From the NCBI RefSeq assembly GCF_030929595.1, contig NZ_JAVFVR010000001.1, forward strand, positions 744,001-808,000: 64,000 nucleotides of DNA, given 5' to 3'. Positions within the stretch are counted from its first letter, which is position 1. Every line of letters starts with the position of its first letter. This DNA is from Flavobacterium sp. LHD-85. Lineage in GTDB: Bacteria > Bacteroidota > Bacteroidia > Flavobacteriales > Flavobacteriaceae. A program made the position numbers and the translations under genes. A model generated the notes under the pieces. It had not been told where the DNA came from. It searched no databases and worked only from the letters and a program-made list of their open reading frames with translations. Below are positions 53,513 to 62,433 of this stretch, in pieces.

Positions 53513-54070
53513 TTATATTTCTTCGTCAGATTCAATTTCGCCGCTTATTCGCTGCGAATTAATCACTTTAAAATCTTTGCTAAAATCTATTCCTTGACCA
53601 TAGGAAACTCCTTTAATATCGGTCAGTTTGAACTTTCGTTCTGTATAGAACCATTCGTTTTTTTGATCAAAATACAATTGTTCTGTTTCTAAAACCTGTC
53701 CAGCTTCAGAAGTAATTTTCACTTTTCCGATCAAATCAATGATTCCTGTATTTTTATAAGAAACTGCATAATTTCCTCTTATAAAGGTACGCTTTTGCTT
53801 TTTATCATATAAGGTAACATCGATTCCTTTAGGAAATTCTGTAAAAGGAAAATCAAGATTTGAATAATCTAACATTTTCGGACTTATCAAAACTCCTGTA
53901 ATGCGTCCAGAATCTGTATATTTAATATTTACAGTATCGGCATCGCTGGCAGGAACAAATTCTGAGAAGTTAATTTTCTGAACTTCTTTAAAATTACTTT
54001 CGCATCCAAAAAACATTGTCACAGCAAAAACTGTGACAACTATCAGACTATATCTTTTTGGTAAATTCAT
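53513..54070 (-). CDS. lptC: LPS export protein LptC
   Basis: The 185-residue protein has a lipoprotein-like signal (VFAVTMFFGCES, Cys23) and the LptC/OstA beta-jellyroll repeats (DYSNLDFPFTEFPKGIDVTLYDKKQKRTFIRGNYAVSY, split here for length). LptC receives lipopolysaccharide from LptBFG in the inner membrane and passes it along the periplasmic bridge. A lipid anchor instead of a membrane helix is seen in other Bacteroidetes LptC. It is surrounded by other envelope genes. Confidence 0.88.
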   Translation of the reverse strand: MNLPKRYSLIVVTVFAVTMFFGCESNFKEVQKINFSEFVPASDADTVNIKYTDSGRITGVLISPKMLDYSNLDFPFTEFPKGIDVTLYDKKQKRTFIRGNYAVSYKNTGIIDLIGKVKITSEAGQVLETEQLYFDQKNEWFYTERKFKLTDIKGVSYGQGIDFSKDFKVINSQRISGEIESDEEI

Positions 54071-54121
54071 TCGCCAAATGTAGTAAATTGTAATGAGCTT
54101 CTAAAAGATAAAATATTTTGT

Positions 54122-55351
54122 TTATTGGAATTTACTCTTCACAAACCACTTGTCATTGAAAGAGAAACTCAAACTAAAATTAACATAATTCTCCTGTACT
54201 AAATCGGCTGAAGTTGTACCGCGCTTACCAAATTCAATTCCAAAATTCACATTTGAGAAAGACCCTGGAATCGGAATTCCTGCTCCTAATGTCATTCCTA
54301 CATCTTTAATTGATTCGTTATTTACAATCAGACCAATTTTTTCGTATTTCAAACCTGCTCTATAAGTAATTCTGCTCATGTAACTAGTAAAAGAATTATA
54401 ATTTGGAAGGTAATATCCTCCTAGAGCATATTTAGAATAGCTCTCATATCTCACATTACTTGCAGCATTATAATAATTTGCTAACTGTCCGTCTCCTTGA
54501 AAAGTCATATTTGCCCCTACAAGCCATTTTCTAGCTTCACCAATACCCACACCAATACTTAACTTGTTTGGAAGTTTTAGTTTAGTTGCTTCAGCTGGAA
54601 CCACAATAGGTTCTGGATCTCCTTGAACAGAAATAACTCTTGTATTGTCCGAATTCAGATTACTTGCAAAAGAATAGCTTAAACTAGAAAATATGCTGGT
54701 TTTATTGTAGATCTTTTTCTGGTACATTGTTCCAAAACTGAATGCCACGCCTGAAAGTTCAGAGGTATTAACTTCTGCCGTTCCGTTTTGAACTCCAGTA
54801 ATAGCTTCTATGCTTGTAGTTGTAATTTTTCCAAAATTATATTGTGCATCTACTCCAATATTCCAGTTTTGCATTATTTTATAAGACAAACCAAAATACA
54901 CCTTATTTACACCACCTTTTCCGTCAAGCTGAGAACTTACTGCTCCTTCTGTAGCCGAATTGTCCTCACGGATTTTGTATCCAACTGAAGTTACAGGAAT
55001 TAAACCAAATGAAGCACCGAATTTTCCCATTGGGATTCCTAATGCCAAATAATCAAAAGTAGAACGCTGTGCTTTTTCTGATGTAGAAGTTGTTTTTAAA
55101 TTTGAAGTTGCAAATGTTCCTCCAACTGTAAAAGTTGTCTGAATTAAGCTGGCATAACTTGCCGGATTTTCTAAATTTAAGTGAATCGTATCTTGTTCTA
55201 CCGCAACTCCTGCCATAGATCTGTTTTCAAGTGTTCCCTTGAATCTCACATCTCCTATTCCGAAAAAAGAATAAGGCGAAGCAGTACCTTGTTGAGCGAA
55301 TGAAACGAACGATATAAGCAAACAAGCGCTTAGTATTACTTTTTTAATCAT
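54122..55351 (-). CDS. Outer-membrane beta-barrel protein of unknown function
   Basis: The 409-residue protein has a signal peptide (about 1-19, SFVSFAQ) and an SPYSFFGIGD start after it, then 12 or more amphipathic strands with FadL-like repeats (GLSYKIMQNWNIGVDAQYNFG, TYRAGLKYEKIGLIVNN) and ends in WFVKSKFQ. It looks like a FadL/PorV-like family barrel, but the substrate is unknown. The start overlaps the coaX stop by 8 bases. Confidence 0.75.
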   Translation of the reverse strand: MIKKVILSACLLISFVSFAQQGTASPYSFFGIGDVRFKGTLENRSMAGVAVEQDTIHLNLENPASYASLIQTTFTVGGTFATSNLKTTSTSEKAQRSTFDYLALGIPMGKFGASFGLIPVTSVGYKIREDNSATEGAVSSQLDGKGGVNKVYFGLSYKIMQNWNIGVDAQYNFGKITTTSIEAITGVQNGTAEVNTSELSGVAFSFGTMYQKKIYNKTSIFSSLSYSFASNLNSDNTRVISVQGDPEPIVVPAEATKLKLPNKLSIGVGIGEARKWLVGANMTFQGDGQLANYYNAASNVRYESYSKYALGGYYLPNYNSFTSYMSRITYRAGLKYEKIGLIVNNESIKDVGMTLGAGIPIPGSFSNVNFGIEFGKRGTTSADLVQENYVNFSLSFSFNDKWFVKSKFQ

Positions 55352-56078
55352 TGTCGATTTTATATTGATATGTTTGGCTCAAACTCTCCAAAAGGAAATT
55401 TGAATTGGCAAATATGGTATTTTTTAATCGTTTAGCCAAAAAATCTGCATCACCTCCCGTTAAAATTATGATAAAATTTAAAAACTCTTTCCGATATTCA
55501 TCGATAAAACCGTCAATCTCATAGACGAAACCGTTGACAACACCAGAATGTATGGCTTGAGCTGTAGAGTTTCCTACATAAGAATCGGGTGATTCTAAGG
55601 TTAATAACGGCAGTCTAGCCGTAAAATTATGCAGTGCTTCATATCGCAAACGAAGACCTGGAGAAATGGCTCCTCCTAAATAATTATCATTTTCGTCGAT
55701 AAAATCGTAGGTAATGCAAGTTCCTGCATCTATAACCAAACGGTTCTGTTTTGGAAATTGCAATGTTGCTCCTGCTGCCAAAATCATTCGGTCTATTCCT
55801 AAAGTTTTTGGCGTTGCATATTTATTATGGAAAGGAAAAACATCTTCGTGGGTAAAAAAATGAACTTTTAGTCTGTTTTCGAAAGACAAAAACGATTGTT
55901 TTTCGACACTTCCTACCGAAGCAACAACCAAATCGGAGCATTTTGGATATTTTTCTAAAATTTTTTCAATTTTTTTTTCGATTTCATTTTTATCAAAAAC
56001 AAAATTTTCCAGAGTAGTATTCCCCTCAAAGACAGACGCTTTAATTCTAGTATTTCCAACATCGACCGTTAAAATCAT
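55344..56078 (-). CDS. coaX: Type III pantothenate kinase
   Basis: The 244-residue acetate/sugar kinase-fold enzyme phosphorylates pantothenate, first step of coenzyme A synthesis. Motifs: MILTVDVGNTRIK (phosphate loop), GIDRMILAAGA, LVIDAGTCITYDFID and GGAISPGLRLRYEAL. ATG 56078 begins exactly at the motif; the longer reading from 56144 reaches into the tRNA-Phe promoter region. Type III kinases are CoA-insensitive by family. Confidence 0.94.
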   Translation of the reverse strand: MILTVDVGNTRIKASVFEGNTTLENFVFDKNEIEKKIEKILEKYPKCSDLVVASVGSVEKQSFLSFENRLKVHFFTHEDVFPFHNKYATPKTLGIDRMILAAGATLQFPKQNRLVIDAGTCITYDFIDENDNYLGGAISPGLRLRYEALHNFTARLPLLTLESPDSYVGNSTAQAIHSGVVNGFVYEIDGFIDEYRKEFLNFIIILTGGDADFLAKRLKNTIFANSNFLLESLSQTYQYKIDND

Positions 56079-56131
56079 ATTTCCTTTTTTGCTTTTGCGA
56101 AGATACGAATTGATTTTTTCTAAAAAATGTT

Positions 56132-56161
56132 TTGCACAAACCAAAAATGATTATATATTTG
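56132..56161 (+). promoter_or_regulatory. Promoter of tRNA-Phe
   Basis: TTG (56132-56134), 19 bases, TATATTTG (56154-56161): full consensus, 16 bases before the mature tRNA. Confidence 0.75.
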
Positions 56162-56177
56162 CACCCGCAACAAGCAC

Positions 56178-56250
56178 GGTACCTTAGCTCAGATGGTAGA
56201 GCAATGGACTGAAAATCCATGTGTCCCTGGTTCGATCCCTGGAGGTACCA
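56178..56250 (+). tRNA. tRNA-Phe (anticodon GAA)
   Basis: A 73-base cloverleaf: acceptor GGTACCT/AGGTACC, D-stem GCTC/GAGC, anticodon stem ATGGA/TCCAT with loop CTGAAAA (anticodon GAA), 5-base variable loop, T loop TTCGATC. The T stem CCTGG/CCTGG has a central U-U mismatch. The discriminator is A, and CCA is not encoded (the next bases are CAA). Confidence 0.97.
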
Positions 56251-56253
56251 CAA

Positions 56254-56281
56254 AACCCGAATAGAAATATTCGGGTTTTTT
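56254..56281 (+). terminator. Terminator of tRNA-Phe
   Basis: A 10-bp perfect stem AACCCGAATA / TATTCGGGTT, loop GAAA, then a T run, starting 4 bases past the tRNA. Confidence 0.92.
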
Positions 56282-56304
56282 GTTTTTATACTTTTCTATA
56301 TTTT

Positions 56305-56404
56305 TTAACCGCCAAGATCGCTAGGACTTACGCAAAGGTTCGCAAAGTTTAATTTTAAAAACTTTGCGAACCTTTGCGCTTTTTCTTTGCGCCTTTGCGG
56401 TTAA
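56305..56404. repeat. GCAAAG-type nested palindromic element, copy 2
   Basis: Outer termini TTAACCGC (56305-56312) and GCGGTTAA (56397-56404) are inverted; inside is a perfect 20-bp stem (56331-56350 against 56359-56378, built from CGCAAAGGTTCGCAAAGTTT) with an 8-base loop. The ends and unit match the element at 29251-29416. Confidence 0.85.
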
Positions 56405-56445
56405 AGTCAAAAGTCAACAAATTAATAGTTTTTGTTAAAAAAGTA

Positions 56446-56477
56446 TTGACTGAATAAAAAATAATCTTATATATTCG
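56446..56477 (+). promoter_or_regulatory. Candidate promoter of the MHS transporter gene
   Basis: TTG (56446-56448), 21 bases, TATATTCG (56470-56477), one mismatch to TAnnTTTG. Confidence 0.45.
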
Positions 56478-56528
56478 TAAAACTGTATTTTTATATTTCA
56501 TTCATTAATAAGATCTCAAAGCAGTTTT

Positions 56529-58022
56529 ATGAGCAAAACTTCTACTAAGGGCATTTGGAAAGTAATTTCAGCCTCTTCTATGGGCACCATGATTGAATGG
56601 TACGATTTTTACATTTTTGGCAGTCTGGCTGTCGTTATTTCAACAAAATTTTTCCCCAGCGACAATCCCACTGCAGCCTTTCTGTCTACTTTAGCCACAT
56701 TTGCTGCCGGATTTGTAGTTCGCCCATTTGGAGCTTTGTTTTTTGGAAGACTTGGCGATATTATTGGACGTAAATACACTTTTATGGCTACCTTATTATT
56801 AATGGGTGGCTCAACCTTTTTAATTGGCTGTATTCCTAGTTATGAAACAATTGGTTTTCTAGCTCCTTTATTAGTTTTGATTTTGCGCTTGCTTCAAGGT
56901 CTTGCTCTTGGAGGTGAATATGGCGGTGCTGCTACATATGTTGCTGAGCACGCGCCTGCAGGAGAAAAAGGATATTGGACTTCTTGGATTCAGACTACTG
57001 CTACTGTTGGTTTATTTATTTCTCTAATGGTTATTCTAGCCACTAAAAACGTGCTATCTGCCGAAGCTTTTGATTTATGGGGATGGCGTGTTCCTTTTTG
57101 GGTTTCGATTGCCATGGTTGGCGTTTCTTATTTGATTCGAAAAAACATGGATGAATCTCCTGTTTTCGCGAAAGCTAAAAAAGAAGGAACTACAAGTACA
57201 AACCCGCTAAAAGAGAGTTTTGGAAACCGATACAATTTAAAATTTGTGCTTTTGGCTTTGTTTGGAGCCACCATGGGACAAGGCGTTGTCTGGTATACAG
57301 GACAATTCTACGCGATGAGCTTTATGAAAACGGTGATGAATATTGACTCTTCGCAAGTAGATGAATTGTTAGGAATTGCTCTCTTAATTGGAACTCCATT
57401 TTTTATTGTTTTTGGATGGCTGAGCGATAAAGTTGGACGCAAGTACATTATGATGTTCGGAATGCTGATTGCAATACTATCCTATAGACCTATTTATAAG
57501 ATGATGTACAATACGACTGATATAAGCAGGAAAACAGAGATTCTTGAAACCCCAAGAATTTCAACTGAAAACAAAGCTGATGGAAGTTCGGTTACAATTA
57601 CTGAAAAAAAATATACAGACGGTACATCTGTGGTGGAGAAAAAAACGTACATGGACAAAAAAGATGCTCAAACCAGCATTTCAATAACAATTAATTCAAG
57701 CGATAAATGGACATTAACCTTCTTAGTTTTTATTCAAGTGCTTTTTGTAACTATGGTTTACGGTCCGATTGCAGCATTTTTAGTTGAGATGTTTCCAACC
57801 AAAATCAGATACACTTCCATGTCGCTACCTTATCACGTAGGAAATGGAATCTTTGGCGGATTGCTTCCTGCTATTTCTACTTATTTTGTATCACACGCCA
57901 AAACAGCAGGCAAAGCTGATTTTTATTTGGATGGATTATGGTATCCTATAATTATTGCCGGAATCTGCTTTGTTATTGGAATGGTTTATATTGACAACAA
58001 AAACAAAATTACTCACCTTTAA
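56529..58022 (+). CDS. MFS transporter of the metabolite:H+ symporter (MHS) family
   Basis: The 497-residue protein has about 12 helices. MIEWYDFYIFGSLA, RPFGALFFGRLGDIIGRKYTF, LRLLQGLALGGEYGGAATYVAEHAP, WLSDKVGRKYIMMFG and MFPTKIRYTSMSLPYHVGNGIFGG match MHS carriers (KgtP, ProP, ShiA types), which import carboxylates, osmolytes or amino acids with protons; the substrate cannot be assigned. Between helices 8 and 9 there is an unusual hydrophilic insert of about 70 residues (about 325-393) rich in Thr, Lys and Ser. Confidence 0.88.
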   Translation: MSKTSTKGIWKVISASSMGTMIEWYDFYIFGSLAVVISTKFFPSDNPTAAFLSTLATFAAGFVVRPFGALFFGRLGDIIGRKYTFMATLLLMGGSTFLIGCIPSYETIGFLAPLLVLILRLLQGLALGGEYGGAATYVAEHAPAGEKGYWTSWIQTTATVGLFISLMVILATKNVLSAEAFDLWGWRVPFWVSIAMVGVSYLIRKNMDESPVFAKAKKEGTTSTNPLKESFGNRYNLKFVLLALFGATMGQGVVWYTGQFYAMSFMKTVMNIDSSQVDELLGIALLIGTPFFIVFGWLSDKVGRKYIMMFGMLIAILSYRPIYKMMYNTTDISRKTEILETPRISTENKADGSSVTITEKKYTDGTSVVEKKTYMDKKDAQTSISITINSSDKWTLTFLVFIQVLFVTMVYGPIAAFLVEMFPTKIRYTSMSLPYHVGNGIFGGLLPAISTYFVSHAKTAGKADFYLDGLWYPIIIAGICFVIGMVYIDNKNKITHL

Positions 58023-58037
58023 AATTTACAAAAAAAA

Positions 58038-58271
58038 ATGAATGCGATTAAACAAGTTTTAGGGGCGTTATGGATTGCTTTGGCCGCAGCTGCTGCCTAT
58101 TTTTGCGTGTTTGAATTTGGCTTACCAAAACTTCTTTCAGACCAACAGGACGATTTAGTATTTGGCGTAATTATTCTATTTATACTAACGCCACTTATTG
58201 TTATGGGTTTAGGAACATTTGGGTATTATTCTTTGATTGGAGAATATAACGACCCTAAAAGGAAAAAATAA
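58038..58271 (+). CDS. Small two-helix membrane protein next to the MHS transporter
   Basis: The 77-residue protein has two hydrophobic helices (LGALWIALAAAAAYFCVFEFG and VFGVIILFILTPLIVMGLGTFGYYSL) and a charged tail (GEYNDPKRKK). It starts 15 bases after the transporter, and I recall similar small proteins beside such transporters in Bacteroidetes (DUF6814-like, from memory). It may be an accessory subunit; function unknown. Confidence 0.75.
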   Translation: MNAIKQVLGALWIALAAAAAYFCVFEFGLPKLLSDQQDDLVFGVIILFILTPLIVMGLGTFGYYSLIGEYNDPKRKK

Positions 58272-58305
58272 ACAAGACTTTTATATCACAAAAAACCACT
58301 TAAAC

Positions 58306-58342
58306 AAAAAAAAGGCTGTCCATTTCTAGACAGCCCTTTTTC
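58306..58342. terminator. Bidirectional terminator between the small protein and the amylase gene
   Basis: GGCTGTC / GACAGCC with an 8-base loop flanked by long A and T runs, symmetrical enough for both converging genes. Confidence 0.85.
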
Positions 58343-58356
58343 ATTACTAACCAAAC

Positions 58357-61233
58357 CTAATTTTTAATAAACTTCACAACGCGAACTTTGTTATTCTCGT
58401 CAAACGTCTTTACAAGATATATTCCAGAGGTTAAACCACTCACTGAGAATTGATATTCCATATTTCCGTTTGTATTAAATGTTTTTACTAATTGTCCTGC
58501 AATAGAATAGATATCAACTTTTGAGGTTTTAAAACCTAAAGTAAAATAATCGGCAACAGGATTTGGGTATAAGCTAACCTGATTCCCTTTTTCAAAATCT
58601 TCAATCGCAAGATTTGCCTGCTTATTACCATAAATTCTATATTCTCCCGGAGCTAAATTTATTGTCGCATTTACATCGGCAACATTAATCGTCGAATTAT
58701 CCATTAAATTGTACCATGCACCAGTATATTGAAATCCCGGAATCATATTTTGTGCAACTGTATCAAAATTTGCCAAAATCACAACGTCCTTTAACTGAGA
58801 TGAAGCAAGATTGCTATTTGTGATTTTGATATTTACTGTTAAAGTAGCGGCATTGGCCATTGTTGCCGTTCCTAAAAACACAGGCTCTACTTTTTTAAGG
58901 GTAATCATCTTAGCCCAATCGTTGTAAATTTTATTTCTGTTTGAATCGCCAAGCCAATTTTCTGTCCATTGTGGCTGTGGTTTTGTATCTAATTTACAAT
59001 CGCCCGGAGTTGTTGATGTTTCATCATTTACAGTTCCGTTATTACAGCTAAAGATAGAATCATCCATTCCTAGTTCTCCAAAATGCCAGATCATTTTTGG
59101 CCCTGGAATCAGTAAAGAAACTGCTCCAATTGCAGACATTCTAGACAATGCTGTATTTAATGTTTTTACATTATAACTTCCGTTTGAAGCTCCATATTGC
59201 ACATTTTTGTACATCAAACGTTCTTCGTCATGACTTTCAGCATAACCCATTAAACGATTGGCTGTGAATCCGCGGTTTGCACTATTCATTCTAAAAATGT
59301 TACTTTCGGAAGCATACCCCATTGACAATTGATTGTACTCTTTTGTCATTTTTCCCCACATCATTATCCCCTTGCTTGGTGTTTCAGCTATTCTGTAATC
59401 TGCCCATTCCTTTTCTTCCGCATCAGTTCCTAAATTTTCAAAAATGGTATAATGCGTCGGATCTATTGTCCAAGAAAAGTCAGCATATTTTTTCAAAACA
59501 TCGACGCGATCTTGTTTGTACGAATCGGTACAAGCATTATCTCCTGCTGTGCATAATTGCGTAAATCCTTTAGTTAAATCCCAACGAAAACCATCAATTT
59601 TATATTCTTCGATCCATTGTTTAATAACCCTATTTACATAATACTGGGTTTTTAAAGATTGATGATTAAAGTCTTCACCAACACTATAACTATGTTTTGC
59701 TACTGTATTAAAATATGGATTTTCTGCAGTTGGCGAACCAAAACCATCTCCATCTGGATCATTCATCCACATTCTCACCATCGGATTTCTTCCGAAAGCA
59801 TGATTTAAAGCTACATCGAGAATTACTGCAATTCCATTTTGATGGCACAAATCAATAAACTCTTTTAACTTATCTGAAGTTCCGTAAAACTTATCCAGAG
59901 CCATATGAAATGAGGTATTATAACCCCAGCTTTCATTGCCTTCAAATTCCATTACTGGCATTAATTCGATCGCATTGATTTTTAGATTTTTAAAGTAATC
60001 TATTTTATCAATTAAGCTTTGATAGCTTCTTGCCACATCAAAATCACGAACTAAAACTTCATAAACAACTAATTTTTCCTTTTCTGGTTTTTCAAAATTA
60101 GTTACCTGCCAATTATAGGGAGTCTGTCCTGTTTTTAAAACTGTAACCTCAAAATTTTGTCCCACAGGATAAACAGGCATATTTGGATATTTTGAAGCGG
60201 GAATCGAAGGATCGTCATAAGGAGATAAAACCAACGTTGAATATGGATCTGCCGTTTTTACCATTGATGGCGAATTTGCAAGTGGCGTTGCATCGACAAC
60301 CCAATACTGATATGTATTATTTTCCCCTGAAACCAAACCTGTTATTTCTAACCAAAATTTTCCTGAAGACGGATCTTTTTTCATGGCATAGGCTAATGTA
60401 GGTTGCCAATTATTAAAACTTCCCGCTACATATACAAAATCTTTTAGAGGTGCATCTAACACCAAAGTTGCCTTTGTAAAATCGGTAGGATTATAATTAA
60501 TTCCATCAACCAAACCTGCAGGCATAGCTTCAGAAACCGTATTTGGATTTATAACTACTGTAAATTTCTTTGAAACTACGATCGCTCCTTGAGTAGCGAT
60601 CAATTCATAATTTTGATTCCCTGTAATATTAGTATGTGTATAAGAATAACTTGAAGTACTGGTATTTGTATTGATTGTTGTTCCGTTAGCTTTTAATGTA
60701 TAACTCCCCGCACCTCCAGTATTTGTTGCCGTAATATTAAAACTTGAACCAGAATTAATAATGGTTGTACTATTTTCGACTGGAGAAGTCAAAGTAACTT
60801 GAAAAGATCCTACATTAAGAAAAAAATCGGAACAAGATGGCGCCAATTTCATCGTCTGACTTCCATTCGCGCTTCTAAATACAATTCCCATTTTGGTTGC
60901 TGCAATTTGCTGAGCCGATGTTAATCCGAAATAGATACTAGGAGTAATTGTAATGCTCCAAGTGCCATTCGCATTTTTAGTCATTAGACCAACACCATCA
61001 TCTGCACCCCAATTCCCTTTGGCGGTTTGCCAAGGACTTGCATCGGTACCAATTCCTGAATGCATATATACTTTTGTTGGATTAGTTCCCATTGTATTGC
61101 AAGTGCTTGATGCAAAAGAAGCCGTAATCGTAATAGGCTCATTGACCTGAAATACTGCTGGTGAAACCGATATTTGCTGAGCATGAATAGCAAGTGACAG
61201 TAAAAAGAAAATAAAAAGTATTGTTTTTTTCAT
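58357..61233 (-). CDS. GH13 alpha-amylase with T9SS sorting domain (SusG-like)
   Basis: The 958-residue secreted enzyme has a signal peptide (about 1-18), N-terminal beta modules (about 20-230), a CBM48-like module (about 250-345, FVYVAGSFNNWQPTLAY), and a GH13 barrel: DVALNHAFG (about 475), GFRWDLTKG with the nucleophile (about 549), ENLG with the acid/base Glu (about 598) and ESHDEERL (about 668). The last 75 residues form a type A type IX secretion signal (SLYPNPVADYF ... LVKTFDENNKVRVVKFIKN), so it is exported to the cell surface or medium. It degrades starch for the SusD/SusE system upstream, from which it is separated by a terminator. Confidence 0.95.
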   Translation of the reverse strand: MKKTILFIFFLLSLAIHAQQISVSPAVFQVNEPITITASFASSTCNTMGTNPTKVYMHSGIGTDASPWQTAKGNWGADDGVGLMTKNANGTWSITITPSIYFGLTSAQQIAATKMGIVFRSANGSQTMKLAPSCSDFFLNVGSFQVTLTSPVENSTTIINSGSSFNITATNTGGAGSYTLKANGTTINTNTSTSSYSYTHTNITGNQNYELIATQGAIVVSKKFTVVINPNTVSEAMPAGLVDGINYNPTDFTKATLVLDAPLKDFVYVAGSFNNWQPTLAYAMKKDPSSGKFWLEITGLVSGENNTYQYWVVDATPLANSPSMVKTADPYSTLVLSPYDDPSIPASKYPNMPVYPVGQNFEVTVLKTGQTPYNWQVTNFEKPEKEKLVVYEVLVRDFDVARSYQSLIDKIDYFKNLKINAIELMPVMEFEGNESWGYNTSFHMALDKFYGTSDKLKEFIDLCHQNGIAVILDVALNHAFGRNPMVRMWMNDPDGDGFGSPTAENPYFNTVAKHSYSVGEDFNHQSLKTQYYVNRVIKQWIEEYKIDGFRWDLTKGFTQLCTAGDNACTDSYKQDRVDVLKKYADFSWTIDPTHYTIFENLGTDAEEKEWADYRIAETPSKGIMMWGKMTKEYNQLSMGYASESNIFRMNSANRGFTANRLMGYAESHDEERLMYKNVQYGASNGSYNVKTLNTALSRMSAIGAVSLLIPGPKMIWHFGELGMDDSIFSCNNGTVNDETSTTPGDCKLDTKPQPQWTENWLGDSNRNKIYNDWAKMITLKKVEPVFLGTATMANAATLTVNIKITNSNLASSQLKDVVILANFDTVAQNMIPGFQYTGAWYNLMDNSTINVADVNATINLAPGEYRIYGNKQANLAIEDFEKGNQVSLYPNPVADYFTLGFKTSKVDIYSIAGQLVKTFNTNGNMEYQFSVSGLTSGIYLVKTFDENNKVRVVKFIKN

Positions 61234-61268
61234 AATCTCGTGGTTTGTTTGGTTAGTTAGTTTGATTA

Positions 61269-61298
61269 AAAAAGGGCTATCTGGAGATAGCCCTTTTT
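61269..61298 (-). terminator. Terminator-like hairpin between the SusE-like and amylase genes
   Basis: A 13-bp perfect stem AAAAAGGGCTATC / GATAGCCCTTTTT with loop TGGA; T run on the minus strand. It lies 19 bases past the SusE-like stop and 35 bases before the amylase start. Confidence 0.85.
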
Positions 61299-61317
61299 CA
61301 GTTATTAACTGAAGTTT

Positions 61318-62415
61318 TTATTGATTAGGAATCATCATGTAACTTCCGTCTAAATCATTGAAATAAATAACATATTTAGATTTTGCAACTGGTATATTCT
61401 CACCGTTTCCTCCTCCAGAAAAAGGAGTGGTACCGCCCCATGAAACATCCCAAGCATCATTTGCTCTAAATTTCATTCCACCATCTTTTAAAGACGTTAC
61501 ACCTAAAGTCCAAATATGCGCATTAAAAGTTGATTTTACCATTGGCGTTGATGCATCCCATCCTTTTGAAGTTGCATCTCCAATAATGCCTACCTTATCA
61601 TATGTTGGCGCTGTAGCTCCTGCTGCATATGCTTCCAAAGTATAAGTTAACTTTTGAATATCCATTTTAAATTTATAGTAACCGTCGCTAGGAACAGGTA
61701 TAGCTGCAGGATCTGGATCAGACGCTCCTCTATATATCAAAGTACCTGCATTACCTCCATACATTGGAGTCCAACTTCCTAAATCTTTAATAGTTTTAAA
61801 AGATCCTGCTTTAAAGAATCCTGTAAATGAATATTCATTCGCATTTTTTGGATTTCTAAATAGAATTTGGTTTCCTTTATTGTTATCCCAACCAGAAGCA
61901 GTTGCATCACCAACTAAATACCAATCAGCAAAGTCGTAAGGAACCTTTCCTGTGTAAGGAGTTACATTAATTGTAATTAAGCCTTTTGATACTTGAGCAA
62001 AACTTCCTGAAACATTTGATGTAATTTTAACATCATACATTGCCGCAACTTCTGGCTCTCCGCCAAGATCTATTGCCGCTTGGTTTAATTCTTTAGTTAG
62101 TACTGACACTTCAGTAATACCATTAACAGTAGTTTGAAGTGTTTTAGCTGCTGTAAAATCTCCACCTTTCTTATCAATTAATAAAGTATATTTTACAGCT
62201 ACTGGTGTAGAATATGTCGCAGCTGACCAAGTAAATTTAGCAACTACTTCTGTAGCTTTTTCAACATCTAGAACATAATTTTGTCCTGTTGCCGGCGCTG
62301 TAATTTCAGGAGCCGTACCAACATTAAGAATTGGTCTTTCATCTACAGCATCAGCATTACACGACACCGCCAATACACCAATAAATGCGATTAAAATTTT
62401 ATATATATTTTTCAT
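61318..62415 (-). CDS. SusE/SusF-like starch-binding surface lipoprotein
   Basis: The 365-residue protein has a lipobox (FIGVLAVSC), a SusE N-terminal Ig-like domain (about 25-150, TAPATGQNYVLDVEKATEVVAKFTWS) and two starch-binding modules of the SusE/F type (about 155-255 and 265-365), each with a YLVGDATASGWDNN / VGIIGDATSKGWDAS opening and aromatic residues. Such lipoproteins hold starch at the surface beside SusC/SusD. The SusD-like gene is 18 bases upstream. Confidence 0.9.
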   Translation of the reverse strand: MKNIYKILIAFIGVLAVSCNADAVDERPILNVGTAPEITAPATGQNYVLDVEKATEVVAKFTWSAATYSTPVAVKYTLLIDKKGGDFTAAKTLQTTVNGITEVSVLTKELNQAAIDLGGEPEVAAMYDVKITSNVSGSFAQVSKGLITINVTPYTGKVPYDFADWYLVGDATASGWDNNKGNQILFRNPKNANEYSFTGFFKAGSFKTIKDLGSWTPMYGGNAGTLIYRGASDPDPAAIPVPSDGYYKFKMDIQKLTYTLEAYAAGATAPTYDKVGIIGDATSKGWDASTPMVKSTFNAHIWTLGVTSLKDGGMKFRANDAWDVSWGGTTPFSGGGNGENIPVAKSKYVIYFNDLDGSYMMIPNQ

Positions 62416-62433
62416 TTTAGTTCTAATTAGATA

